15,761 nucleotides of DNA from Chloroflexota bacterium (GCA_016196905.1 JACPWV010000220.1:1-15761); one strand, 5' to 3'; shown: positions 6,601-14,225, counted from the first letter of the stretch. Numbers and translations: made by a program. The notes: generated by a model from the sequence alone, not told the origin.

Positions 6601-7746
6601 TTATTTACCTGCGGGCAGGGTGAAGTAGAAGGTGGAACCTTTCCCCTCGCGGCTTTCTACCCAGATACGCCCGCCGTGGGCCTCCACCAAATGTTTGGCA
6701 ATGGCCAGGCCCAGCCCGAAGCCGGATTCGCCGGCGCGAGCGCGGTCGACTTTGTAAAAACGCTCGAAGATGCGCAGCAGGTGGGCGGCCGGAATGCCCG
6801 GGCCCGAATTTATGACACGCAGCTCGACCCATTCCCTCCGCGGCTCGGCCTCGACGCGGATCTCAGCCCCCGCGGGGCTGAACTTGATGGCGTTGTGCAG
6901 CAGATTGCCCAACACAGTTCGCAGCTTCTCCTCGTCGGCCAGGGCCCTCAGGCCCTCGGGCAGGGATGATGACAGCTGAATCCCTTTCTGCTCCGCCTGC
7001 GGTGCCAGGGTCGCCCAACTGGCCTCGATCACGGCCGCCAGGTCGACGCGGGCCAGCTGGAGGGGAACTCGCCCCGCCTCCATCTCAGCTAACTCGAGGA
7101 GGCCCTGGGTCAAGCGCCTCAGGGAGTCCAGCGCCGCCTCGATTTTGGTCAAGAGGCCGCGGCTCCACTCCACAGCGCTCAGATCGCCGCCGCGCAGCGT
7201 CTCCACCAGAAGCTGGAGGGAGGTCAGGGGGGTGCGCAGCTCGTGGGAGAGGTTGCCCACCAAATCGCGCCGCGCCTGAGCTAAACGTTGCAGCTCACTG
7301 ACATCGTGCAGCGCGATCAGCGCGCCGGAGCTGTCGAGGGAGACCCCTCTCAGCCGAATCAGTTTTGAGGCGATCTCCAGAGGCTTATCCAGAGCGGCCG
7401 GCTCTCCCCGCAAGACCGCCTCGATCAGCAACTGGGCCTCGGGGTGGGGGAGCACCTCGATGGAAAGTCGCTCGATGAGCGAGGTGCTACCCAGCAGCCG
7501 AGCCGCGGTGGCATTGGCCCAAGTGACCCGGCGGCGGCCATCCACGATCAACAGCCCTTCTTCGACGGTAGAGGCGATGGCTGAGGATCGGCGCTTTTCC
7601 TCGCTCAGCTCAGCGGATAGCCCACGTAGCTCGCGCCGGGCGTGATTAAGCTGGTCGCTCAGTCGCGCCAGCTCTCGGCGAAGTCGCCAGATCACCGGGG
7701 CGAGGGCGAGGATGATGATCAGCGCTAGGAGCGTGGCCAGGTCCAT
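6601..7746 (-). CDS. phoR: Phosphate-regulon sensor histidine kinase PhoR
   Basis: 381 residues. One N-terminal membrane helix (LATLLALIIILALAPVIW) is followed by a charged, probably coiled-coil linker (residues 21-55). A PAS-like region (ASTVEEGLLIVDGRRRVTWAN) comes next, then HisKA with phospho-acceptor His168 in NLSHELRTPL. The HATPase domain has N-box NLLHNAIKFSP, G1 NSGPGIP, F-box IFERFYKVD and G2 GFGLGLAIAKHLVEAHGG. The lack of an extracellular sensor domain is normal for PhoR, which is thought to read the Pst/PhoU state. The start is one nucleotide after the phoB stop, so phoB and phoR are co-transcribed. Naming rests on position next to phoB and pst; the domain set alone would say 'histidine kinase'. 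Confidence 0.9.
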   Translation of the reverse strand: MDLATLLALIIILALAPVIWRLRRELARLSDQLNHARRELRGLSAELSEEKRRSSAIASTVEEGLLIVDGRRRVTWANATAARLLGSTSLIERLSIEVLPHPEAQLLIEAVLRGEPAALDKPLEIASKLIRLRGVSLDSSGALIALHDVSELQRLAQARRDLVGNLSHELRTPLTSLQLLVETLRGGDLSAVEWSRGLLTKIEAALDSLRRLTQGLLELAEMEAGRVPLQLARVDLAAVIEASWATLAPQAEQKGIQLSSSLPEGLRALADEEKLRTVLGNLLHNAIKFSPAGAEIRVEAEPRREWVELRVINSGPGIPAAHLLRIFERFYKVDRARAGESGFGLGLAIAKHLVEAHGGRIWVESREGKGSTFYFTLPAGK

Positions 7747-7747
7747 C

Positions 7748-8422
7748 TCATCCCTCCAAGCGATAACCCACGCTGCGCACAGTCTGAATTAGCTCGGGCC
7801 GGGAGGGGTCGCTCTCAACTTTTTCCCGCAGCCGGCGGATGTGCACATCGACGGTGCGCGTATCGCCTGAGTACTCATAGCCCCACACCCGCTCGATCAG
7901 CAGTTCGCGGGATAGCACCATCCCCCGATGCCGGGCCAGCTCCACGAGTAGCTCAAACTCCTTGGGGCTGAGCGTTAGTTCGTGATCGCCGCGCCACACG
8001 CGTCGACGGGGAATGTCGATGATCAACTCCCCGACCTCCAGGCGTTGGCTTTCAAATCGCTGAGGAGTCCGTCGCAGCAAGGCTCGCACCCGGGCCAAGA
8101 ACTCCCCCAGACTGAAGGGCTTGGTGAGGTAGTCGTCCGCGCCGGCCTCCAGCCCCACGATCTTGTCCACCTCGCCGGCACGGGCGGTGAGCATGATGAT
8201 GGGAACTGAGCTTTCCTGCCGCAGCAGCCGGCACACGGAGAGGCCATCCAAGAGGGGGAGCATCAAATCCAGGACGACCAAATCGGGCTTTTCTTGGCGA
8301 GCGATCTCCAGCGCCGCCAACCCATCGGCGGCTTTACACACAGTGTAGCCCGCCTTTTGCAGGTTGTACTCCAGGGTCTCCAGCAGGGTCGGATCGTCCT
8401 CGACTAGCAGGATCTTGGTCAT
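7748..8422 (-). CDS. phoB: Phosphate-regulon response regulator PhoB (OmpR family)
   Basis: 224 residues. The receiver domain (1-115) has the acidic triad Glu8-Asp9-Asp10, phospho-acceptor Asp52 in VVLDLMLP and Lys in YLTKPFSLGEF. The C-terminal winged helix (about 125-224) shows the OmpR pattern: ELTLSPKEFELLVELARHRG, VLSRELLIERVWG, DTRTVDVHIRRLREKVE, LIQTVRSVGYRLEG. When phosphorylated by PhoR it would bind PhoB boxes such as the candidate upstream of pstS. The ATG has no convincing Shine-Dalgarno. It is separated by 1 nt from phoR. The name is supported by the operon with phoR and pst. Confidence 0.92.
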   Translation of the reverse strand: MTKILLVEDDPTLLETLEYNLQKAGYTVCKAADGLAALEIARQEKPDLVVLDLMLPLLDGLSVCRLLRQESSVPIIMLTARAGEVDKIVGLEAGADDYLTKPFSLGEFLARVRALLRRTPQRFESQRLEVGELIIDIPRRRVWRGDHELTLSPKEFELLVELARHRGMVLSRELLIERVWGYEYSGDTRTVDVHIRRLREKVESDPSRPELIQTVRSVGYRLEG

Positions 8423-8472
8423 AACAGGGTTTCCCCATCGATGAGGGCCGTGGGGCCAAACAGTGTGGGTGA

Positions 8473-8478
8473 ATTATA
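8473..8478 (-). promoter_or_regulatory. -10 hexamer of a possible phoB promoter
   Basis: A perfect TATAAT (8478-8473 on the minus strand) lies 50 nt upstream of the phoB start. No recognisable -35 is found 16-18 nt before it; the sequence there is a C/T-rich run. No GTAAC-type PhoB half-sites are seen nearby, unlike upstream of pstS. Confidence 0.3.
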
Positions 8479-8691
8479 ACGGAAAAAAAGCGGGGACGGC
8501 GCCTAGCCCCTCAGCCAGGATCGTAGCAATCGGAAAGGGGGCGGTGTACCCGATCACGGACAGTCCTCAGTTGCTGCCCCTCCGTGTGAGGGTTTACGGC
8601 TCGGTCTCGATCGACTTTACCCCTCGCTGAGGACCAGTCGTCGACACAAAGCTCATAGCTCTGCTTCCGCGCAAGCAGAAGCATAAATAAC

Positions 8692-8751
8692 GAAACCGCT
8701 TTCTTCGACCCCTTTTCGCTTTGCTGCGGGACCTTGCGGAAAACGGGTTTC
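8692..8751 (-). terminator. Weak candidate terminator of the channel-like gene
   Basis: On the minus strand, 17 nt past the stop at 8768, GAAACC pairs with GGTTTC with an inner TTT/AAA extension and a long loop, followed by GTTATTTATG, which is only moderately T-rich. The stem is short, so this is a tentative call. Confidence 0.25.
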
Positions 8752-8767
8752 TATACCGCTCTCGGGC

Positions 8768-9847
8768 TTACTTGTTCTGTCGGAAAATTGGTGGCGGGCG
8801 ATATCTCAGCGCTCGATCCCCGGACCAGGGCGCATCCGGCGCCATGGTCAGGCCGGCCAAAGCCAGGAGCACGGTGTCATAGTTCACCCGCCAGCCCGCG
8901 AAATCCCGCCAAGCCTGGTCCCGGTCCGGCTTTAGGGGAACTCCCTGGGCAGCGAGCTGGTCGTAGGCGGCATCGAACTCTTCTTGGGTCACGCTGATGG
9001 GGTCGCTTGGCTTGGGGTTGGGATCGTACGGGATGCTGAAAAAGTCGGCGATGCGGTGCAGAGCCACATACCCTGCCCGGATGCACAGTGCCGCCTGGGG
9101 ATCGTGCGGGATGTCGACCGTTGAGAGGGTGAGCGAGGCGGCGTCAAGCACAGCGCCAGCGGCCGTAACCCAGGAATGATCGGGCTGAGGTGATCGGAAA
9201 ACGACCAGCGCAGCGAGAGCGGTATGGCTTTCCTCGATATCCACGAACCAGGCCTCCCAAGTCCGCCACTGCTCACTGAGCCGATCGAGCCCGTGAATGC
9301 GATAGAAGCGCTTGATCATCTCGACCGCCGAAGGTGGGGCGCCGGCGCGTACCTCCAGCAGGGCCACGGCGGCCTCGCGGCGAGAAAACGCGGCGTAGAG
9401 GGTTGGCAGGTAAGCAATGAGTAAAGCCACCAGCAGGAGGCCAATCGTCGCTTCAGAAAAGGCCAGGATCGTTTGGGGTAAGCCCTCCACGCCTGCGAAT
9501 CCGAGCGTCAATAATGAGGAACCGCTGAGATGGAAGGCCTCAAACCACGACCCAAGGCCGAGGGCCCAGAACATGCCCATATAGCCCACTTGAACCAAAG
9601 CCAGCCACACCGGGAGCAGGGTGAGTAGGCCGATGGGGGCGAAGAAGGCCATGACCCGATCGCGCTCGGCGTAGGAGCGTGACCTCCGCAGACTGAGCTC
9701 GAAGAGGCGCCGCAGTGTCCTGAAGACCACACGGACGATCGGGTCTGGCGCGGCGCGCGGCAGCACGAAAGTTCGTACGGCAGAGAGCAAGGTGCCGACA
9801 ACAATGACCAAACCGAGAACAAAGAACAGGACGCGCAAGATCAACAT
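8768..9847 (-). CDS. Ion-channel-like membrane protein with divergent pore loop
   Basis: 359 residues from the ATG at 9847, which has GAGGG 8 nt upstream; a GTG nine codons earlier has no usable site. Residues 3-29 form a first membrane helix (VLFFVLGLVIVVGTLLSAV). Residues 66-95 form a second. Residues 101-119 (SWFEAFHLSGSSLLTLGFAG) look like a pore helix plus filter, and 127-152 form a last helix. The rest is soluble, about 200 residues with no family I recognise. The arrangement is that of two-pore-helix potassium channels, but the filter position reads TLGFAG, not TVGYGD, so potassium selectivity is not assured. It is separated from phoB by 345 bp and is probably not part of the Pho operon. 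The channel call is an inference from the pore-like segment. Confidence 0.6.
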   Translation of the reverse strand: MLILRVLFFVLGLVIVVGTLLSAVRTFVLPRAAPDPIVRVVFRTLRRLFELSLRRSRSYAERDRVMAFFAPIGLLTLLPVWLALVQVGYMGMFWALGLGSWFEAFHLSGSSLLTLGFAGVEGLPQTILAFSEATIGLLLVALLIAYLPTLYAAFSRREAAVALLEVRAGAPPSAVEMIKRFYRIHGLDRLSEQWRTWEAWFVDIEESHTALAALVVFRSPQPDHSWVTAAGAVLDAASLTLSTVDIPHDPQAALCIRAGYVALHRIADFFSIPYDPNPKPSDPISVTQEEFDAAYDQLAAQGVPLKPDRDQAWRDFAGWRVNYDTVLLALAGLTMAPDAPWSGDRALRYRPPPIFRQNK

Positions 9848-10016
9848 GTGGAAACCCTCAGCGGGATGACCCACCTCTCAGCCGCCGTAGCCAAGTCTGC
9901 AGCGCTTTCAGCAAACCGCGGATCTACTGGCCGGGTCGCTCCGGCATGTCAAACGTTTACCGGGGCAGGCGATAATATACTCTTTGCTCTGGGCGACCTT
10001 GTAGGCCAGGCTCGGC

Positions 10017-10364
10017 TCAACTCTTTGACCTCATTTGCGCGCGAGACCTCTGCTCGAGCGCGAGTTCGTAGGACAAGCGGAGCAAGTCGATCGCGCGTTC
10101 GATGTCGGCCGCTTCGTGGAGGTAAAAGCTGACCCAGCCACTCTCCGGCAAGATGTGATGGGGTTGGGCGCGACCGGCGGCCACGAGCTCATCGCGCACT
10201 TTCTTGGGGAAGGGGATATCCACCAGGCTATCACCGTGGATGTGGCCGATTTCGCGCTTGCCCAGCCGATACTCTGTCCCACCAAAGCGATGGGGATGGG
10301 CAGTGACCTCCGCCCAGCTCAAAATGGCCCGCTGGATCTCTTCTTTCGCGCCACGGACTGTCAT
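10017..10364 (-). CDS. Luciferase-domain (DUF5519) family protein, intact copy
   Basis: 115 residues: LSWAEVTAHPHRFGGTEYRL, GKREIGHIHGDSLVDIPFPK, VRDELVAAGRAQPHHILPES, GWVSFYLHEAADIERAIDLL. This is the small family annotated as luciferase-domain or DUF5519; no light-producing activity is implied and the biochemical role is unknown. Several conserved His residues (PHRFGG, HIHGD, PHHILP) are notable. The ATG at 10364 is preceded by GGGAG at 7 nt. It lies 90 nt downstream of the MFS exporter stop on the same strand. A truncated second copy of the same gene lies just upstream of the exporter. Confidence 0.8.
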   Translation of the reverse strand: MTVRGAKEEIQRAILSWAEVTAHPHRFGGTEYRLGKREIGHIHGDSLVDIPFPKKVRDELVAAGRAQPHHILPESGWVSFYLHEAADIERAIDLLRLSYELALEQRSRAQMRSKS

Positions 10365-10454
10365 GACTACGCTCCCAAAGGCCAGTGGACTCGGCTAGAC
10401 CCCACTCGTCAATCAGAAGTCTGGATAGCCCGTCGATACCCTCAGCCACACCTT

Positions 10455-11723
10455 TTATCCCCTTGCCCTCTGCACAGAGGTTGGAGTGAGCGGCTGGCTG
10501 GTCGGCGTGCGAAGGATGGTCAGGCCCATCAGCACGGCCAGCCCCATAAGAGTCGCGGCCGCCACCATGGGCGCGTTGGGTTCGACGTTTTGGAAGAGAA
10601 AGCCGGAGAGCAGCGGGCCGAGGATGCTGCCCATGGCCGCGGTCGATTGGTGAAGCCCGATCACCCGACCGCGGCCGTCAGGCGGCGCCACGTAGGTGAG
10701 CAGGGCGATAAGCGCCGGCAACGAGACCCCCCCTCCAATAGCAAGAAACGGGACGACGAGCACGGAGACAGCAAGCGTCGGCCAGAGGGCCATTGCGGCG
10801 AAAGCCCCGGCGCGCGCCAAGCTGCCTCCGATGACAAGCTTCTTTTCTCCGAAGTGCCGCACCAACGGCCCCACCAGCCAGACCTGGGTTACGATCCCGC
10901 ACACCCCAACCAGGGTTAGAATGGCGCCGACGGCTTGCTGGACGCTCGCCTGGGGAACCCCGGGGAAGACCAGGCGCTCTGCCCACAAAACATAGATCGT
11001 CTGGAAGGTGAAGAAGGCGAATTGTGAGCTGAAAGCCACCAGCAAGAGAAGAGCGATCGCCGGCACGCGCAGCAGGTCGAGTCCGTGGCGGCCGGCCACC
11101 CCGGCCGCCGCTGCCTGTTCTAGCCTGCGTCGCTGGGCCGGCAGCGATTCGGGCAGGAGGAAGAGGGAGAGCAGGATGGTGAGTAGCGAGACGGCGGCGG
11201 CCACAAAAAATGGCAAGCGCGGGCCGTAGAGAGAGGCGATGACGCTTCCGAAGGCTGGTCCGAAGACGAAGCCGAGTCCGAAGGCCGCGTTGACTATCCC
11301 CAATCCGCGCGCCCGGTTCTGCTCATCGGTGATATCGCTGAGGTAAGCCTGGGCGACCGAGATGTTCCCGCCGGTGAACCCGTCGATGATCCGTGAGAGG
11401 TAAAGGAAGAGCATGGCCGGCGCCAGGCCGGTGATCAGCAAACCGGCCAGCGTCCCGGCCTGGGAGAGAATCAGCACAGGCCGCCGTCCGACCCGATCCG
11501 AGAGCCGTCCCAAGAGGGGCGAGGCCAGGAACTGGGCAGCGAAGTAGACGCTGGTGAGGGTGGTGATCTGCCAAGCCGTGGCTTGCAATTGATTCTTGGC
11601 GAACAGGGGAAGCACCGGCAGCGTGATGCCCAGGCCGAGCACATCCACAAACACAATCATGAAGATGGGGAAGCGCGGCGAGCGGAAAAACCCGAGCAGG
11701 CGGTGAGTGAAGTCGGTCATCAT
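10455..11723 (-). CDS. MFS efflux transporter, TetA-like (DHA1 family)
   Basis: 422 residues with about 12 hydrophobic segments. The first helix carries FVDVLGLGITLPVLPLFAKN, typical of the TetA/multidrug DHA1 group. Motif A is GRLSDRVGRRPVLI between helices 2 and 3, SRIIDGFTGGNISVAQAYLS follows, and GLGFVFGPAFGSVI is the antiporter motif C in helix 5. It would export a small hydrophobic compound or drug in exchange for protons; the substrate cannot be told. It starts with two successive ATGs (MMTD) that have no Shine-Dalgarno at normal distance; a 14-bp perfect palindrome occupies that position. No TetR or MarR regulator gene is in the window. DUF5519 sequences flank it on both sides. Confidence 0.85.
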   Translation of the reverse strand: MMTDFTHRLLGFFRSPRFPIFMIVFVDVLGLGITLPVLPLFAKNQLQATAWQITTLTSVYFAAQFLASPLLGRLSDRVGRRPVLILSQAGTLAGLLITGLAPAMLFLYLSRIIDGFTGGNISVAQAYLSDITDEQNRARGLGIVNAAFGLGFVFGPAFGSVIASLYGPRLPFFVAAAVSLLTILLSLFLLPESLPAQRRRLEQAAAAGVAGRHGLDLLRVPAIALLLLVAFSSQFAFFTFQTIYVLWAERLVFPGVPQASVQQAVGAILTLVGVCGIVTQVWLVGPLVRHFGEKKLVIGGSLARAGAFAAMALWPTLAVSVLVVPFLAIGGGVSLPALIALLTYVAPPDGRGRVIGLHQSTAAMGSILGPLLSGFLFQNVEPNAPMVAAATLMGLAVLMGLTILRTPTSQPLTPTSVQRARG

Positions 11724-11730
11724 TCGTTTT

Positions 11731-11744
11731 GATTGGCGCCAATC
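11731..11744 (-). promoter_or_regulatory. 14-bp perfect palindrome before the MFS start, candidate operator
   Basis: GATTGGCGCCAATC is a perfect 14-bp palindrome centred between 11737 and 11738; its near edge is 7 nt from the exporter's ATG. The nearest purine-rich ribosome-site-like sequence (AAGGAAAG) is upstream of it. A repressor bound here would block initiation of transcription or translation; a TetR/MarR-type operator is a reasonable guess, unproven. Confidence 0.5.
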
Positions 11745-11775
11745 TTTCCTTGAAAAGGGAGGTTTTACGCCTGAC

Positions 11776-11931
11776 TCACGGCGCTACCTTCCAGCTATCG
11801 CCGTGGATATCGACGATTTCGCGTCTGTCCAGCCAATATTCTGGTCCGCCAAATCGGTGCGGATGCGCAGTAACCTCCGGCCAGCTTAGCATAGTAGGGT
11901 GGATTTGTTGGCTGGCGCTACGAGTTGGCAT
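11776..11931 (-). pseudogene. Truncated second copy of the DUF5519 gene
   Basis: 51 residues starting MPTRSASQQIHP, then LSWPEVTAHPHRFGGPEYWL, DRREIVDIHGDS and a rapid stop after WKVAP. It aligns without gaps to residues 1-46 of the intact DUF5519 protein; the core of about 92 nt is roughly 80% identical by my reading. After HGDS homology ends and a TGA follows. The upstream side is intact: GAGGGGGG is 5 nt before the ATG. It lies 19 nt after the NmrA-family stop and 52 nt before the MFS start. It could be a decaying duplicate or a retained short peptide; decay is more likely because the C-terminal half, with PHHILP and GWVSF, is missing. Confidence 0.75.
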
Positions 11932-11950
11932 GTTTACCCCCCTCGCCTTC

Positions 11951-12829
11951 CTATGCCCTTTCGAGCTGAGCCTGGTCCCAGCCCGTCTGACGCAGCCACG
12001 TCTCCAAGGTCATCAACTGGGGGTAGATGGCCCGCAAATCAGGAATGTCCGCTTTATAACCTTCTTCCTCGAACCACTTTCGCATCTTGGCCCCCTCGGG
12101 GTTGAACTGTAAAGGTTGCTCGAGGGGTTGCTGCACAAATTGAACGGGCCTGCCAATCACTCGGCCGAATACTTGAGCGATCTCAAGCTGGGTCAGCTCG
12201 TCGCCGGCGATTTCGAGTGCTTTTCTGATGAACTCCTGCGGGTTTTTGAAAGCAATCCGAACGAACGCACCGATGTCATCCGCCGCGATGAGCTGCAGCT
12301 TCGTTTGAGCCGGCAAGGGCTGCAGGAAAGTCCCATTCAGAATCTGCGAGCGATTCCAGTTAAAGTTCTCCATGAAAGCGACCGGTCGAAAGATGGTCGC
12401 CGCTAAGCCTAAGGCGCGGATGTATTGTTCGATCTGCCACTTGCTCTCAAAGTGCGCGAGACCCGTGTTGCGCTCAGCGCCGCCCACAGAGCTGTAGACA
12501 AAGTGCTCAACCCCAGCGGCTTTGGCCGCGTCTGCCAGGTTCTTGCCTTGGCGTACCTCTCCCTCGGCGCCCACCTCCGGAAGCCAATAATTTTGCACGC
12601 TGAATACGCCATAGACATCCTTTACAGCGTGATCCAGCGAAGCACAGTTGTACAGGTCACCCTTTACGAGTTCCACGCCCTGGTCTGCCAATGCGCGCGC
12701 CGCCGGTTTGTTAGGGTCGCGAGTGAGCCCCCGCACATGCCAGCCCCCAGCCAACAGGTGCCGCGCCACTGCGCCGCCTTGAGTGCCTGTCGCGCCTGTG
12801 ACTAGGATCGTCTTTTCAATAGTGTTCAC
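11951..12829 (-). CDS. NmrA-family NAD(P)-binding protein
   Basis: 292 residues. The Rossmann dinucleotide motif GATGTQGG is at 12-19, followed by HLLAGGWHVRGLTRDPNKPA, GVELVKGDLYN, VYGVFSVQNYW and HFVYSSVGGAERNTG, a set typical of the NmrA/HSCARG atypical short-chain dehydrogenase group. Members sense or bind NAD(P)H or act as redox sensors or quinone/epimerase-like enzymes; the catalytic Tyr-xxx-Lys of classical SDRs is not evident (HFESKWQIEQYIR occupies the region), so a sensor role is possible. The start is GTG at 12829 with AAAGGAGA at ideal spacing. The truncated DUF5519 copy follows 19 nt downstream, so the two are probably co-transcribed with the MFS gene. Confidence 0.85.
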   Translation of the reverse strand: MNTIEKTILVTGATGTQGGAVARHLLAGGWHVRGLTRDPNKPAARALADQGVELVKGDLYNCASLDHAVKDVYGVFSVQNYWLPEVGAEGEVRQGKNLADAAKAAGVEHFVYSSVGGAERNTGLAHFESKWQIEQYIRALGLAATIFRPVAFMENFNWNRSQILNGTFLQPLPAQTKLQLIAADDIGAFVRIAFKNPQEFIRKALEIAGDELTQLEIAQVFGRVIGRPVQFVQQPLEQPLQFNPEGAKMRKWFEEEGYKADIPDLRAIYPQLMTLETWLRQTGWDQAQLERA

Positions 12830-12903
12830 GGTTATCTCCTTTGGGGGCTTAGGGTGATTATGGAGCCACTACCGCGCTACTTCTCGCGCACCAGCGTCGT
12901 GAG

Positions 12904-12921
12904 CAGGTTTCCTGCGAAACC
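12904..12921 (-). promoter_or_regulatory. Two mutually exclusive small hairpins upstream of the NmrA-family gene
   Basis: GCAGG-TTT-CCTGC (12904-12915, counting from the second G of GAGCAGG) overlaps GGTTTC-CTGC-GAAACC (12906-12921 outer bounds), so only one can form. A CATAAT hexamer lies between it and the GTG start, without a good -35. A leader or operator role is possible but the stems are short. Confidence 0.25.
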
Positions 12922-12992
12922 GATGATTTTCAACTTGAATGGCGTTCAATCTCTCGGTTGTCGAAATCGTTTCCTGAAGTGGTGCGCTGGGT

Positions 12993-13028
12993 GCTAAAAC
13001 CGCGACGGTCATCCGTCGCGGTTTTAGC
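12993..13028 (-). terminator. Intrinsic terminator after the HtrA-like protease, potentially bidirectional
   Basis: A perfect 16-bp inverted repeat, GCTAAAACCGCGACGG (12993-13008) with CCGTCGCGGTTTTAGC (13013-13028), has a 4-nt loop. The stem is GC-rich in the middle and has AAAA/TTTT near the base, so it can act on either strand. It starts 16 nt past the protease stop at 13045 on the minus strand. This separates the protease transcript from the NmrA-family gene. Confidence 0.8.
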
Positions 13029-13044
13029 GTTGAAAGTTATTCTC

Positions 13045-13944
13045 TTATTTCGAGCCGACGACCAAGCTCACCTCTTTCAGTTCCCCACCCCGTACCACTT
13101 TGAGTTTTACGGTGGCCCCCACTCGCTCCGGGGACAGGTAACGCTGCAAATCCTCGATGCCTTCGAGGGATTGATCGCCGATCTGAAGGAGGATATCACC
13201 GGGCAGCAAACCAGCTTTTTCCGCAGGGCTAGCTGACTCTATGGTCAAGATCATCAACGCCCGATCTTGTTTGGCGGCCAGTTGTTTGGCCAGCGTCTCT
13301 GCGAGCGGGACGATTTGCAAACTGACCCCCAGATAGCCCCGCCGAACACGACCCTCTTTCAACAATGCAGTCATCACCCGCGTGGCGGTATCGGCGGGCA
13401 CCGCCAGGGCCATGCCGCGCCCGAGGACGGCACTGTTCATTCCGACCACGCGCCCGCTCGCGTCGATTAACGGGCCGCCGGAAAAACCCGGATACAAAAT
13501 CACATCCGTTTGAATCAACCCGTCGCGAAATTGTGAATGAAGCCCCCGCCACCCAAAGCCCCGGCCGCTGACCACGCCAACGCTGGCAACGGTTTCCTCG
13601 CTCCACGGCCGGCCGATGGCCACGACCAGGTGTCCGACCTTCAATCCCTTGGCGTCGCCGATCGGCGCAGGAGTTAGCTGAGCGCCCTTGACCCGCAGCG
13701 CGGCAATGTCCGTCGAAGGATCGCGTCCGGCCAGCTCAACCTGATAAGAATTCCCGTTGAACGAGATCTGAATCCCCTCCTCCCGTTCGACCACATGATC
13801 CGCGGTCAGGATCACATCGCTCGCCCATGCGATTCCTGATCCCGCGATGCGATGCCGCGCATCCACCCGCACCACGGACTGGCTGGCTGACTCAATCAGC
13901 GCCGCCAGCTGATCCGAAACACTTTGCAAAGATTCGATAGCCAT
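13045..13944 (-). CDS. HtrA/DegP-like serine protease (S1C) with PDZ domain, no signal peptide seen
   Basis: 299 residues. The trypsin domain (about 20-200) has an intact triad: His50 in LTADHVV, Asp79 in DPSTDIAALRV and Ser155 in YPGFSGGPLI. A single PDZ domain (about 205-295) contains RRGYLGVSLQIV, SPAEKAGLLPGDILLQIGDQ and LEGIEDLQRYLS. Family members degrade misfolded proteins. Most are exported or membrane-anchored, but here the N-terminus MAIESLQSVSDQLAALIESA is polar and has no signal peptide or membrane helix, so the protein is probably cytoplasmic. The ATG has AGGAGGAGG 9 nt upstream, a strong site that supports this start. A strong terminator follows. It is separate from the catalytically dead trypsin-fold protein at 2171-2806. 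Confidence 0.88.
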   Translation of the reverse strand: MAIESLQSVSDQLAALIESASQSVVRVDARHRIAGSGIAWASDVILTADHVVEREEGIQISFNGNSYQVELAGRDPSTDIAALRVKGAQLTPAPIGDAKGLKVGHLVVAIGRPWSEETVASVGVVSGRGFGWRGLHSQFRDGLIQTDVILYPGFSGGPLIDASGRVVGMNSAVLGRGMALAVPADTATRVMTALLKEGRVRRGYLGVSLQIVPLAETLAKQLAAKQDRALMILTIESASPAEKAGLLPGDILLQIGDQSLEGIEDLQRYLSPERVGATVKLKVVRGGELKEVSLVVGSK

Positions 13945-14225
13945 CTCGACAAACCTCCTCCTGATTGTGCGAGTGACTTCTACGCCTGGAAACCCTGTGT
14001 TTCCTTCTCGCTAGAAAGGAGTTTAGCACCCGCGCGCCCCAATTACATCGCCCAAGCGACGAGTATTGAACCTAGCCGAATGGGTAGGGTCAGGGGAAAA
14101 GCAGCACAGGAGTGAGAGGAAGGGAGGTGTTTAGAAATATTCAGAGGGGAGGGCTCAGGTCACTAAAAGCTAAGCTGCGCTCGTGCATGGCGACTTCTTA
14201 CCTTCAACGTCCAACTTTGAGTCGA
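13945..14225. other. 281-bp intergenic stretch upstream of the protease
   Basis: It holds the protease ribosome-binding site and a purine-rich tract on the plus strand (about 14094-14155; pyrimidine-rich on minus). A poor promoter-like pair on the minus strand, TTCAAT and TGTAAT, is separated by 17 nt around 14070-14042. No gene, tRNA or clear terminator for the regulator that ends at 14226 was found. Confidence 0.4.

Larger units (their letters stand above)
8423..8767. other. 345-bp intergenic stretch with inverted repeats, no gene seen
   Basis: Between phoB and the channel-like gene. Visible elements are: the TATAAT before phoB; GTCCTCAG (8563-8570) pairing with CTGAGGAC (8627-8634), enclosing the small hairpin CCCTC-cgtgt-GAGGG; TCTGCTT (8660-8666) pairing with AAGCAGA (8673-8679) across a 6-nt loop; and GAAACC (8692-8697) pairing with GGTTTC (8746-8751). 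No open frame with family-like sequence and no tRNA-like cloverleaf was found. Confidence 0.5.

Noticed and set aside
9942..9971. Minus-strand TTGACA-like -35 near 9948 as promoter of the channel-like gene
   Set aside because: The hexamer is good, but nothing resembling a -10 lies 16-18 nt downstream.
10035..10919. Long plus-strand open frame (294 residues) across the DUF5519 and MFS genes
   Set aside because: It crosses two well-supported minus-strand genes and the gap between them and shows no recognisable domain.
14000..14036. CIRCE-like heat-shock operator upstream of the HtrA-like gene
   Set aside because: Only one half resembles the element (GGTGCTAA in place of GAGTGCTAA) and the other half is missing at the required 9-nt spacing.
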